A DNA stretch of 64,000 nt, from NCBI GenBank assembly GCA_035536775.1, contig DATLNM010000028.1:45720-109719 (forward strand), written 5' to 3'. Shown here one piece after another: positions 41,419-50,149 of the stretch. This DNA is from DATLNM01 sp035536775 (lineage in GTDB: Bacteria > Actinomycetota > CADDZG01 > WHSQ01). The notes beneath the pieces are model-generated. The model worked only from the letters and a program-made list of their open reading frames with translations. It was not told the DNA's origin and did no database searches. Both the position numbers and the translations under genes were made by a program. The stretch's first letter is position 1. Every line of letters starts with the position of its first letter.

Positions 41419-42771
41419 ATGGAGCGCCGCATCTTCGGGACCGAGAACGAGTACGGGGTCACCTGCACGTTCAGGGGCCAGCGCCGCTTGTCTCCCGACG
41501 AGGTCGCGCGCTACCTCTTCCGCCGTGTCGTGTCGTGGGGTCGGTCGTCAAACGTCTTCCTCGAAAATGGGGCGCGCCTCTATCTCGACGTCGGCTCCCA
41601 TCCCGAGTACGCAACACCCGAGTGCGACTCGGTCTACGACCTCGTCGTCCACGACAAGGCAGGGGAGCGCATCCTCGAAGGTCTCTTGAAGGCAGCCGAG
41701 GCGCGGCTCCGGGAGGAGGGCATCTCCGGAGACATCTATCTGTTCAAGAACAACACCGACTCGGCCGGCAATTCGTATGGGAGTCACGAGAACTACCTCG
41801 TGTCCCGCTACGGAGAGTTCGGACGACTGGCTGAGGTCATGATCCCCTTCTTCGTGACCCGCCAGATCTTCGCCGGTGCCGGGAAGGTCCTGCAGACCGC
41901 GCGGGGCGCGCTTTTCTGCATGTCGCAGAGGGCCGAGCACATCTGGGAGGGTGTGTCATCCGCAACGACGCGTTCGCGCCCCATCATCAACACTCGGGAC
42001 GAACCGCACGCGGACGCCGAGAAGTTCCGGCGGCTCCACGTGATCGTGGGGGACTCCAACATGAACGAATGGGCGTCGTACCTGAAGATCGGCTCAACCG
42101 CGCTACTCCTGAGGATGGTCGAAGAAGGCGTGCAGATCCGGGATATGACCCTCGAGAACCCGATCCGAGCGATCCGCGAGATCTCTCACGACACGACCTG
42201 CAAGCGGCGCGTCCGGCTGGCCAACGGCCGTGAAGCATCGGCGCTCGACATGCAGAAGGAGTATCTCGAGAAAGCCTTGCGATGGGTCGACCACCGCGAT
42301 GACCACATCCTCAAAGAGATCGCAGGGATGTGGGAGCACGCGCTCACGAACCTGGAATCAGATCAGGACAAGCTCGTTACACAGCTCGATTGGGTCGCCA
42401 AGCGCAACCTCATCGAGACTTACCGCGAGCGTCACAACATCCCGTTGGCACATCCACGCGTCGCGCTGATGGATCTGGCGTATCACGATGTGAATCGCAA
42501 GCGAGGGCTCTACTACTTGTTGGAACGAAGAGGCATGGCCGAGCGGATCTGCGACGAAGAAGATGTGGAGCGCGCGACGCAAGAACCGCCTCAGACGACA
42601 CGCGCCAAGCTGCGCGGGGAATTCATCCGAGCCGCGAAACGCAAGCGTCGAGACTTCACGGTTGACTGGGTCCATCTGAAGCTCAACGACCAGGCCCAGC
42701 GAACCGTGCTGTGCAAGGACCCGTTCAGGTCTACTGACGAGCGAGTGGCCAAGCTGATCGCGTCCCTTTAA
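41419..42771 (+). CDS. pafA: Pup ligase
   Basis: 450 residues. Ligates the Pup C-terminal Glu side chain to substrate lysines using ATP. Glutamine-synthetase-like fold shared with Dop: 'RRIFGTENEYGVTC', 'YLDVGSHPEYATPEC', 'FKNNTDSAGNSYGSHENYL', 'RPIINTRDEPHADAEKFRRLHVIVGDSNMNEW'. Lacks the Dop-loop insertion, which separates it from the dop gene upstream. Three bases before the DUF3866 gene. Confidence 0.97.
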   Translation: MERRIFGTENEYGVTCTFRGQRRLSPDEVARYLFRRVVSWGRSSNVFLENGARLYLDVGSHPEYATPECDSVYDLVVHDKAGERILEGLLKAAEARLREEGISGDIYLFKNNTDSAGNSYGSHENYLVSRYGEFGRLAEVMIPFFVTRQIFAGAGKVLQTARGALFCMSQRAEHIWEGVSSATTRSRPIINTRDEPHADAEKFRRLHVIVGDSNMNEWASYLKIGSTALLLRMVEEGVQIRDMTLENPIRAIREISHDTTCKRRVRLANGREASALDMQKEYLEKALRWVDHRDDHILKEIAGMWEHALTNLESDQDKLVTQLDWVAKRNLIETYRERHNIPLAHPRVALMDLAYHDVNRKRGLYYLLERRGMAERICDEEDVERATQEPPQTTRAKLRGEFIRAAKRKRRDFTVDWVHLKLNDQAQRTVLCKDPFRSTDERVAKLIASL

Positions 42772-42774
42772 CGC

Positions 42775-43857
42775 ATGGCGACGTTCAGAACGGCGACCAT
42801 CGCCGCGGTCCTCGAGGCACGTCCCGACCTGGTAACCGTCGAGGCTCTGCTCGACGACGGAGTCGTTGTGCGCGCCGTGGGATGGCCGTCGATGCTGGGC
42901 GCCGTGGCGGTGGACGACCGGATCGTCGTCAACACCACCGGTCTCGAGCTCCACCTCGGCACGGGCGGTGCGGCGTTCATCTTGTGGAACCTCGACGGCT
43001 CGGGAGCCGTCGAGGCCTCCGAAGGACACATCGTCAAGCTTCGCTATACGCCGTGGCAAACCGAGGTGCTGGCTGCCGAATCACCCGAGAGCCCCCACCA
43101 TGAGCTCCTCTCTCATGCGACGTCGTTGAGCGGAACGCCTGTCGTGTCCTGTGGCCTTCACTCCCAGATCGCCGGTATCGCAGCGGGGATCCGCGTAGCC
43201 GCTCCGGCAGCCCGCATCGGTTATCTGATGACCGACTCGGCTGCCCTTCCCCTTGCGTGGAGCGACCTCGTGCGTGCCCTCAAAGAGGCCGACTTGATCC
43301 AAGCGACAGCGACCAGCGGTCACGCGTTCGGCGGAGACCTCGAAACTGTGAATGCGTTCACCGGGCTGCTGGCACTGAAGCTCGTCGAGGGGTGCGACGT
43401 CATCATCGCGGGACCCGGCCCAGGGGTGGTGGGAACGGACACCACTTTCGGCTTCAGCGCGATCGAGCAGGGCGCCCTGCTCGATGCCACTTCCGCGCTG
43501 GAAGGCACGCCGGTAGCGTGTCTCCGCATCTCATTCGCGGATGCCCGGGCAAGGCACCGCGGAGTGAGCCATCACGCGATCACGACCCTGCAGCGCGCTA
43601 CATCGTCGCGGGCTACAGTCGTCGTGCCCTTGCTGGACGACGGTACCGATGCATTGCTCGCTCAGCTCCAAGAGGCCGCGCTCGAGAAACGTCACGACAT
43701 CGTGATGGAACGCGGTACGGAGGGCGTCGATCTGCTGACGCGCATGGGACCTCGTCCGCGCTCGATGGGCCGAGCGTTCGAGGATGTGCCGGAGCTACAC
43801 CTTGCTGCCGCCGCCGCTGGAGCGGTTGCCGCCCGTCTCGGTAGCCTCACTACATGA
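42775..43857 (+). CDS. DUF3866 protein
   Basis: 360 residues of the DUF3866 family, almost always found beside pafA and pafBC in Actinomycetota. N-terminal beta domain (about 1-90), then a Rossmann-like part with 'CGLHSQIAGIAAGIRVAAP', 'TATSGHAFGGDLETVNAFTGLLA' and 'AGPGPGVVGTDTTFGFSAIEQG'. Function unknown. Its stop overlaps the pafB ATG. Confidence 0.92.
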   Translation: MATFRTATIAAVLEARPDLVTVEALLDDGVVVRAVGWPSMLGAVAVDDRIVVNTTGLELHLGTGGAAFILWNLDGSGAVEASEGHIVKLRYTPWQTEVLAAESPESPHHELLSHATSLSGTPVVSCGLHSQIAGIAAGIRVAAPAARIGYLMTDSAALPLAWSDLVRALKEADLIQATATSGHAFGGDLETVNAFTGLLALKLVEGCDVIIAGPGPGVVGTDTTFGFSAIEQGALLDATSALEGTPVACLRISFADARARHRGVSHHAITTLQRATSSRATVVVPLLDDGTDALLAQLQEAALEKRHDIVMERGTEGVDLLTRMGPRPRSMGRAFEDVPELHLAAAAAGAVAARLGSLTT

Positions 43858-44807
43858 GACGGATAGAGCGACTCATCAATCTCATCGCGGCGCTTCTCGA
43901 AACTACGCGTCCCTTACCGGCCGAAGAGATACGTGACCGGGTGTCGGGATACGAGTCGGAGAACGTGGAGGCTTTCCGACGCAAATTCGAACGTGACAAG
44001 GCCGACCTTCGTGCCGCCGGCATCCCGATCGAGCTGCGCACGATCGACGCGCTGTCCGACACAGAGGGATACCTCATCCCCAAGGAGCGGTACTACCTAC
44101 CCGAACTCGATCTCGAGCCCGACGAGGTAGCCGCGTTGAAGCTCGCTGCGGGAAGCATGATGGGCACCGGTGATGAAGCCCTCGCAGGGCTGATGAAGGT
44201 GGCGCTGGACGATCCTGGGGCCACCTGGACCACCGGCAACGCGCGCTGGGGAGCCGACCTGACCGCCGAACAGCCGCATCTTCCCGTGCTGTTCTCGGCG
44301 GTGGTCGAACGCCGGCGTGTCACGTTCGCCTACGGGGGCGGTACGTCGGAGGGCGCCACGCGCCTCGTCGAGCCGTACGCCCTCGCTCATCGTCGCGGCC
44401 GCTGGTACGTCGTCGGACGCGATGCGGAACGCGATGCGATCAGGTCATTCCGACTCGACCGCATCCAAGAGCCCATCGCCACCTTCGAGGAAGGATTCGG
44501 GCTCCCCGATGATTTTCGTGCCGACGATCACCTCGTTGCAGAACCGTGGGAGATCGGTGACGCAGAGTCTCAAACCGCGACCGTGCGGTTCGACTCCTCG
44601 ATGCGGTGGTGGGCGGAGCAGCATCTCGAGGGCACGACCGTATCGGAGGGACCGGGCGGTTCGGTCGATGTCGAGCTCGCGGTCTCCAACCTTGACGCCC
44701 TCGTGTCGTGGGTACTTGGGTTCGCCCCGGCGGTCGAAGTCGTCGCCCCGGAGGACGCTCGTCGAGCCGTCGCCGACCACGCGGCCGCGGTGTCGGAGAT
44801 CCTATGA
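43854..44807 (+). CDS. pafB: WYL-domain transcription regulator PafB
   Basis: 317 residues. N-terminal HTH ('RIERLINLIAALLETTRPLPAEEIRDRV') and a WYL domain with 'FAYGGGTSEGATRLVEPYALAHRRGRWYVVGRD'. PafB and PafC together activate the DNA-damage response in mycobacteria, probably on sensing single-stranded DNA. Coupled to DUF3866 and pafC by ATGA overlaps. Confidence 0.94.
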   Translation: MRRIERLINLIAALLETTRPLPAEEIRDRVSGYESENVEAFRRKFERDKADLRAAGIPIELRTIDALSDTEGYLIPKERYYLPELDLEPDEVAALKLAAGSMMGTGDEALAGLMKVALDDPGATWTTGNARWGADLTAEQPHLPVLFSAVVERRRVTFAYGGGTSEGATRLVEPYALAHRRGRWYVVGRDAERDAIRSFRLDRIQEPIATFEEGFGLPDDFRADDHLVAEPWEIGDAESQTATVRFDSSMRWWAEQHLEGTTVSEGPGGSVDVELAVSNLDALVSWVLGFAPAVEVVAPEDARRAVADHAAAVSEIL

Positions 44808-45760
44808 GCGGCGGGCAGGTCGGACGGAGACTACGACGCATCCTTCTACTCGTCCCGTATGCGATCCATCATCCGGGCTGCTCGCTCGGCGAGCTCGCCG
44901 GGAAGTTCGACATCAAAGAGACGGAGCTACGGCGAGATCTCGAGCTGCTGTTCCTCTGCGGTCTTCCAGGCTATGGACCGGGCGATCTGATCGATGTCGA
45001 GCTCGCGGGCGACCGTGTCTACGTGAGGATGGCGGACTATTTCTCGAAGCCGCTGCGGCTCACGCCATACGAGGCCATCACGCTCTACTCGAGCGCCGCT
45101 GCCATCGCTGCGCTCCCTGGGATGGATCAAGCCGATGCGCTGAAGCGCGCGCTCGCGAAGCTCGGTCGCGCGCTCGGCCTGTCGAAAGCCGACGAGGCTG
45201 GCGGCCTGGATGTCGAGGTCGCCGGGGCCGTCGCACATCTGGAGGTCATCCAGGACGCACTTACGAGAGGACGGCGCATCCACATCGAGTACTGGGCCGC
45301 GTCGCGAAGGGAGATGACGGACCGCGACGTTGATCCTTGGGGGTTGGTAGCGGCCCTCGGTCATTGGTATCTCGTCGGTCTCGATCACTCGAGCGGGGAG
45401 GAACGGATCTTTCGGTCCGACCGCATCAAGTCGGCGGGCGTCCTCGACGAGGAGGCAGAGATTCCGGCCGACTTCGACCCTGGCACGTATCGCGGCATCT
45501 TCCGCCCGAGCGGTGACGAGACCGAGGTCACCTTGGAGATCTCGGAGGGAGTGGCGAGGTGGTTCGAGGACTATTACCCGGTGACGTCCTCCTCCGAGCT
45601 CAAAGACGGATGGCGCAAGGTCACGGTGATGTCCGGAAGCGCGCGTTGGGCGGCGGGATTGGTGCTACGTCTTGGACCCGGTGTCCGGAAAGTCGAGCCA
45701 GAAGTCGTTGCGTCGGCAGCGCGCGAACTCGCCGCGGCTGTCGCCGTTCGGCACGACTGA
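44804..45760 (+). CDS. pafC: WYL-domain transcription regulator PafC
   Basis: 318 residues from the ATG overlapping the pafB stop. N-terminal HTH-like region ('LRRILLLVPYAIHHPGCSLGELAGKF'), central WYL domain with 'HIEYWAASRREMTDRDVDPWGLVAALGHWYLVGLD', and a WCX-type C-terminus. Partner of PafB. Last gene of this transcription unit; the next gene is convergent (13-base gap). Confidence 0.94.
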   Translation: MSGGQVGRRLRRILLLVPYAIHHPGCSLGELAGKFDIKETELRRDLELLFLCGLPGYGPGDLIDVELAGDRVYVRMADYFSKPLRLTPYEAITLYSSAAAIAALPGMDQADALKRALAKLGRALGLSKADEAGGLDVEVAGAVAHLEVIQDALTRGRRIHIEYWAASRREMTDRDVDPWGLVAALGHWYLVGLDHSSGEERIFRSDRIKSAGVLDEEAEIPADFDPGTYRGIFRPSGDETEVTLEISEGVARWFEDYYPVTSSSELKDGWRKVTVMSGSARWAAGLVLRLGPGVRKVEPEVVASAARELAAAVAVRHD

Positions 45761-45773
45761 GCGAAGCCGAGGC

Positions 45774-47837
45774 CTAAACGAGCCCCTGGTCGCGTGCGGG
45801 CAACGATGCCAGAGCATCGATGCGAGACCGCTGAGGGAGTGCGATGAAGAAGCGCGACCCTTTGCCCCAGATCGAGTCGACCCAGATCCTTCCGCCGTGC
45901 ATGTTGATCAGCTCTGCGCACAGATAGAGACCGATCCCCGTCCCCCCGTGTTTCCTCGTGGAAGTACCGTCCACCTGACGGAAGCGATCGAAGATGGTGG
46001 AAACGTCGCTGGAGAGGATCCCGATCCCCTTGTCGGCGACCTCGACGATCAATTCGCCGTCCTTCTCGTTCGCGGTGGCTGTAACCGCTTCGGGCGCCTC
46101 GGAGTACTTGAGTGCATTTTCGATGAGATGCCTGATGACGAGGCCCACCTTCGTCCCATCGCAGTACCACGTCAGCTCTGAAGGGATATCGACTTGAACG
46201 TCACGGTCGGGATGGTCGTGCGTGAGGTCCTGGACCGCCTCCTCTACGAGGTCGTGGATCTTGACATCCTCGATGCGCAGCGTCGCTTCACGCGTCTCGA
46301 TCTTGGACACATACAGAAGGTCTTCGATGAGGCGCTCCAGCTGTCCGGCGCGACCATCGATGGTGCGCAGAACGTCACGTGCCTCCTCCTGATCGAGGGT
46401 TCCCTTCTCGGCGCGCCTCAGTAATGTTCGGGCGAACCCCTTCACGAGGGTGAGCGGTGTCCGCAGCTCATGACCGATCATCGCGACGAAGTCGCGGTGT
46501 GTCTGCGCCGTCTGCTGACCCGACGAGACATCATCGAGGACGAGAACACGCCCCGGAGGCCCGGTGGGGAGCACGACGTCGACCACGCGCGCGCTGTAGG
46601 TCATGGGTGGGTTGCCCATGTAGACCTCCTCGACCCCCAACCCGCCTTCGACGAGGAGCTTTTCCAGGACCTCGTTGCCCATCCTTCCTACGATCGTCTC
46701 GCCAGCCGAGAAGTCAGAAGACATGCCGAACAGCTGCTCCGCAGATGGGTTGGCCGTGACCAAGCGCGACTTGTGATCGACCAGTAGCAATGGCTGCTTG
46801 ACCGTACTCATGACGGAGCTGAGCTGGTGGCTGATGCGATCTTCGTTCGCGCGCGCCCACCCAGCCGCGAGCGAGAGCGAGCACTGCGCTCTCCACAAGC
46901 CGAGGCGCGGCTCGAGCTCGTCGTTAGGCGGAGGCGCGACCAGGACGACGACCGCTTTGACATCACCGCCGGCGAACCCTGCGACCGCGAGGGGCGGCAT
47001 CACGTCGCCTTCTGAGAGAACGACCTGCGCATCGGCTACGGCAGCCTGGACCTCGGGCCGGGCGACCAGGTCTCGGATCGCCTCGGTGTCGAGGCCGCGG
47101 AAAACACCCTTGGCGATCGCGCCCGTCTCTGGATCGAAGATCGAAGCGAACCCCTGGGTCGTTTCCGACATCGACAACGCGCCGTCGAGACACGTTTGCA
47201 AGATCCCGTCGAGATCGTGGTTCCCGACGAGCGCCTGCGCGCCGGACTGGAGTACCTGAGAGAGCGCCGTGCTGGATGCCACGGCGCGCTCGATACGGTG
47301 TTTGGCGGCCAGAGTTCCGATCTGATCCGCGACCATCTGTAGGGCTTGCATCTCGGGATCGCTAAGCACACCCCGGGCGGTCGGGAGCGCGACGATGAGG
47401 ATGCCCGTCGAAGAGCCGTTCGATCGCACGGGGAGCAACAGAACGGAGTGGGTCGTTGCGTAGACGGGGACGAGGCCGGTGATCTGGGGGTCTGTAGGAG
47501 GGAGGACCGTCGGTCGGGCCCCCATGAGGGCTCGGGCCCACGCGGTACCCGGCACCGAGATCTGCGTGCCGATGGGCATCTGCGAGATGCGCCCACCCGA
47601 GGCGGTCAGAGTCAGGGTCACCCCGGCGTCGTCGAGAATCATGAGCGAGGCGTGCTCAGCGCCCATGAGACCCACGCCGATCCCGATGGCGGTCCTCATG
47701 GCGTCCTCAGGAGGGATCGCCGACGCCACGAGCTGACTGAGACGGAAGGCGGCGTCCAGGGCAGCCCGCGACCAGTCGATCTGGCCGCTCACGGCCTGAG
47801 CGCCCTGGGTCTGGGTAGATCCCTTGAACAATGGCAT
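45774..47837 (-). CDS. Cytoplasmic GAF-PAS sensor histidine kinase
   Basis: 687 residues from the ATG at 47837, with AAGGAG 12 nt upstream; a longer reading would run antisense to the next gene and is rejected. A GAF domain (about 30-190), a second GAF-like region (190-340), a PAS domain ('QPLLLVDHKSRLVTANPSAEQLFG'), HisKA box 'FVAMIGHELRTPLTLVKGF', and an ATPase domain with N-box 'NALKYS', G1 'DKGIGI' and G2 'GGTGIGLYL'. No membrane helix, so it senses an internal signal. No response regulator is nearby. Confidence 0.93.
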   Translation of the reverse strand: MPLFKGSTQTQGAQAVSGQIDWSRAALDAAFRLSQLVASAIPPEDAMRTAIGIGVGLMGAEHASLMILDDAGVTLTLTASGGRISQMPIGTQISVPGTAWARALMGARPTVLPPTDPQITGLVPVYATTHSVLLLPVRSNGSSTGILIVALPTARGVLSDPEMQALQMVADQIGTLAAKHRIERAVASSTALSQVLQSGAQALVGNHDLDGILQTCLDGALSMSETTQGFASIFDPETGAIAKGVFRGLDTEAIRDLVARPEVQAAVADAQVVLSEGDVMPPLAVAGFAGGDVKAVVVLVAPPPNDELEPRLGLWRAQCSLSLAAGWARANEDRISHQLSSVMSTVKQPLLLVDHKSRLVTANPSAEQLFGMSSDFSAGETIVGRMGNEVLEKLLVEGGLGVEEVYMGNPPMTYSARVVDVVLPTGPPGRVLVLDDVSSGQQTAQTHRDFVAMIGHELRTPLTLVKGFARTLLRRAEKGTLDQEEARDVLRTIDGRAGQLERLIEDLLYVSKIETREATLRIEDVKIHDLVEEAVQDLTHDHPDRDVQVDIPSELTWYCDGTKVGLVIRHLIENALKYSEAPEAVTATANEKDGELIVEVADKGIGILSSDVSTIFDRFRQVDGTSTRKHGGTGIGLYLCAELINMHGGRIWVDSIWGKGSRFFIALPQRSRIDALASLPARDQGLV

Positions 47838-47909
47838 TTTTCTCAATCCGCTCCTTATCTGGTCACGATAAACGCTAAACCTTCGGCCGGGGCAGCCGAT
47901 AACTGAGAC

Positions 47910-48236
47910 ATGACCACGATCAAGGCGACGTGCCCGTCGTGCGGAGAGGTCGATCTCACCGCCGATGACGTCATCCTCCGGATAGGGGCGGGGCCCGTAG
48001 TCAACACCTACGGCTTCTCGTGTCCCACGTGCGGGGACTTCGTCCAGAAGAACGCCGACGACCGGGTCGTCAGGCTGCTCCTCTCGGGAGGGGTCATGCC
48101 GACGCTGCTGCACATCCCAGCCGAGGCCCTCGAGCGCAAGGAAGGTCCTCCGATCAACCACGATGACCTCTTGCAGTTCCACGAGATGATCGAGCGGGAC
48201 GACTGGTACGCCGAGCTGATGGGCCGCCGCACGTAG
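47910..48236 (+). CDS. Small zinc-ribbon protein
   Basis: 108 residues. Two Cys pairs (CPSC at 8-11 and CPTC about 30 residues later) make a zinc ribbon; 'DDVILRIGAG' and 'FCPTCGDFVQKNADDRVVRLLLSGG' lie around them. A helical C-terminus ('INHDDLLQFHEMIERDDWY') resembles proteins of unknown function in Actinomycetota. Divergent from the histidine kinase. Confidence 0.8.
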   Translation: MTTIKATCPSCGEVDLTADDVILRIGAGPVVNTYGFSCPTCGDFVQKNADDRVVRLLLSGGVMPTLLHIPAEALERKEGPPINHDDLLQFHEMIERDDWYAELMGRRT

Positions 48237-48255
48237 TTTCTCTGCCGGCGGAGAA

Positions 48256-48273
48256 CGATGCCTGGCGGCATCG
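48256..48273 (+). terminator. Terminator-like hairpin between zinc-ribbon gene and tatA
   Basis: CGATGCC-TGGC-GGCATCG is a 7-bp perfect stem with a 4-nt loop, 20 bases past the zinc-ribbon stop and 10 bases before the tatA -10 box. No U-tract. Confidence 0.5.
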
Positions 48274-48282
48274 AGTGGCTCA

Positions 48283-48288
48283 TACACT
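48283..48288 (+). promoter_or_regulatory. Leaderless-type -10 box (TACACT) before tatA
   Basis: TACACT ends 6 nt before the tatA ATG at 48295, and no ribosome site is visible. Confidence 0.55.
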
Positions 48289-48294
48289 CCTGAT

Positions 48295-48531
48295 ATGCCG
48301 TCTTTGAGTCCGATCGAGGTCGTTACCGTCCTCGCTATCGCTCTTATCGTGTTCGGTCCTCAGAAGCTTCCCGAGCTCGCCCGCACTATCGGCAAGACGC
48401 TCGGTGACCTACGCCGTATGGCGGCCGATGTCCGCACGGAGTTCGAGACCGGGCTTGACGACGAGGACGAGGACGAGCCTCTAGAGGACGCGCACCCGAC
48501 CCCCCTCGACCCCGACGAGGTCGAGAATTAG
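48295..48531 (+). CDS. tatA: Twin-arginine translocase subunit TatA
   Basis: 78 residues. One membrane helix (about 6-21), hinge 'FGPQKLPELARTIGKTLGDLRR' and an acidic tail, the standard TatA/E layout. Forms the pore of the Tat pathway with TatC downstream. The Tat signal on the beta-helix protein (29002-30687) is a substrate candidate. Confidence 0.94.
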   Translation: MPSLSPIEVVTVLAIALIVFGPQKLPELARTIGKTLGDLRRMAADVRTEFETGLDDEDEDEPLEDAHPTPLDPDEVEN

Positions 48532-48598
48532 CGAGGATCTCGCCCGCAGGCGAAAGCTCTTCATCCGACGACGGCGCCGACGGCAGCGCGCCGCGGCC

Positions 48599-49339
48599 AT
48601 GACGGTCATCGAGCATCTCGCCGAGCTGCGGACCCGGCTGATCATCTCGGCGGCCGCGTTCCTGGGGATCTCGGTGATCGCGTTCTTCTTGTTCACCCCG
48701 ATGCTCGACATCCTCAGGCAGCCGTTGTGCGATATCGACCCCGAGCGCCTGGGGCCCCAGGGATGTGATCTCTTCTATACAGGCGCCACCGGTGGTTTGA
48801 GCGTCAGGTTGAAGATGACCGCGCTTGCGGGGCTGATCTTCTCGTCACCCGTGTGGCTGTATCAGGTCTACGCCTTCGTCGCCCCGGGTCTGACCTCCAA
48901 AGAGCGCCGTTACGCAGTCCCGTTCGTGTTGACGTCCATCGTCTTGTTCCTCACTGGATTGACGTTTGCGTACCTGACGCTGCCGGCCGGCCTGAACTTC
49001 CTGATAAAGATCGCGGGCCCCGACCTCGTCCCGCTTTTTCGAGCCGAGGAGTACTTCAGCTTCGTCGGCCTAATCTTCCTGGGGTTCGGGATGGTCTTCG
49101 AGCTCCCGCTCCTCCTTTTCTTCCTGGGGTTGGTGGGCGCGGTGTCCGTTGAGCAGCTGAGGAAGGGCCGGCGCATAGCCATTGTGACTATCGTGGCGCT
49201 CGCCGCGGTGGTCACGCCGAGTCAGGACCCGTACACGATGCTCGCTATGGCGGTCCCGCTGTACGGGTTGTACGAGCTCACGATCGTCCTGCTCGCTCTG
49301 GTCAACCGCCGCCGACGCAAGGCAGAGGCGCGCAACTAG
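48599..49339 (+). CDS. tatC: Twin-arginine translocase subunit TatC
   Basis: 246 residues with six membrane helices. N-terminal 'MTVIEHLAELRTRLI' is the TatC signature, followed by 'FYTGATGGLSVRLKMTALAGLIFSSPVWLYQVYAFVAPGL' and 'FGMVFELPLLLFFL'. Binds the twin-arginine motif. An Arg-rich stretch is encoded in frame upstream, but no start codon makes it part of the protein. No tatB is present, usual in many such loci. Confidence 0.95.
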   Translation: MTVIEHLAELRTRLIISAAAFLGISVIAFFLFTPMLDILRQPLCDIDPERLGPQGCDLFYTGATGGLSVRLKMTALAGLIFSSPVWLYQVYAFVAPGLTSKERRYAVPFVLTSIVLFLTGLTFAYLTLPAGLNFLIKIAGPDLVPLFRAEEYFSFVGLIFLGFGMVFELPLLLFFLGLVGAVSVEQLRKGRRIAIVTIVALAAVVTPSQDPYTMLAMAVPLYGLYELTIVLLALVNRRRRKAEARN

Positions 49340-49356
49340 ATATAGTCCGAGCCCAC

Positions 49357-50136
49357 ATGGCGATCAAAGGTAAGAAGAAGTCTCAGGCGCGCGGCAGTCA
49401 GGCGCGCCGTCGACCGGCCGCTGCACCCCGCGTCGCGGCTGCTCGCAGGACACACGTTCCCTGGTACCGGACGCCGGGAGGGCGCGTCGGCGCCGCGATC
49501 GGCATCGCAGTCATCTTCGGTCTGATCGTCGGTGGCGTGGCGTTGAGCCGCCGGGACGACCAAGCCAACGCCGCACTGCAGGAGCAGATGAAGACCTATA
49601 CGTCCGATATCGAACGCCTGGTCGGGGAGCTCCAGGATCCGGTAACGGAGCTCGCTTCCATGCCGACGGGTGTGGCCGGGGAAGAAGAGCTCCAGAACCT
49701 CAAGGACTCAGTAAAGAAGTGGAGGAAGGCACTCAGCGACGTTCAGTCGGTGGCGTTCTCCCTGGGTCCGCCGCCAGACACAGAGAATGCGAACAGGCTG
49801 TTCCTGCATGCGATCGGTCTCTACATCGGATCGGTAGATACCTACGAGCTCGCGTCCCAAACCGAGGACGTCGACGTCCAGTCGAAGATCATGGGGCGGG
49901 CCGCGTTCGAGCGGGGTCAAGCGAACGAGGCGTTCCTCACGGCTATCGCCGTCCTCGACGAGGCACGCGACGAGCTCGACATGACGAGTTCGGGCTTGGA
50001 AGCTCCAGGCGCGGCGCCGGCGCCCGCCCCTGAGGAAACCTCCATCACCTTGCCCCCTGCGGAGACGCCGGGTGCGCAGATCGGTACCGAAACCAATCAG
50101 GACGGCGGCGACAAGCCCAAGAAGGGCAAGAACTAG
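49357..50136 (+). CDS. Membrane-anchored protein of unknown function
   Basis: 259 residues. Basic N-terminal tail of ~35 residues (KGKKKSQAR, RRRPAAAPR), one membrane helix (about 45-63), then an extracellular helical domain ('DIERLVGELQDP ... NLKDSVKKWRKALSDV') and a disordered Pro/Thr tail ending in PKKGKN. The type II topology and its place between tatC and helY recur in actinobacterial proteasome loci. TATAGT lies 10 nt before the ATG, a near-leaderless arrangement. Function unknown. Confidence 0.75.
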   Translation: MAIKGKKKSQARGSQARRRPAAAPRVAAARRTHVPWYRTPGGRVGAAIGIAVIFGLIVGGVALSRRDDQANAALQEQMKTYTSDIERLVGELQDPVTELASMPTGVAGEEELQNLKDSVKKWRKALSDVQSVAFSLGPPPDTENANRLFLHAIGLYIGSVDTYELASQTEDVDVQSKIMGRAAFERGQANEAFLTAIAVLDEARDELDMTSSGLEAPGAAPAPAPEETSITLPPAETPGAQIGTETNQDGGDKPKKGKN

Positions 50137-50149
50137 GCGAGGATGGTCC

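Noticed and set aside
47838..48287. N-terminal extension of the histidine kinase
   Set aside because: The added ~150 residues are antisense to the zinc-ribbon gene and have no family sequence; ATG 47837 has a ribosome site.
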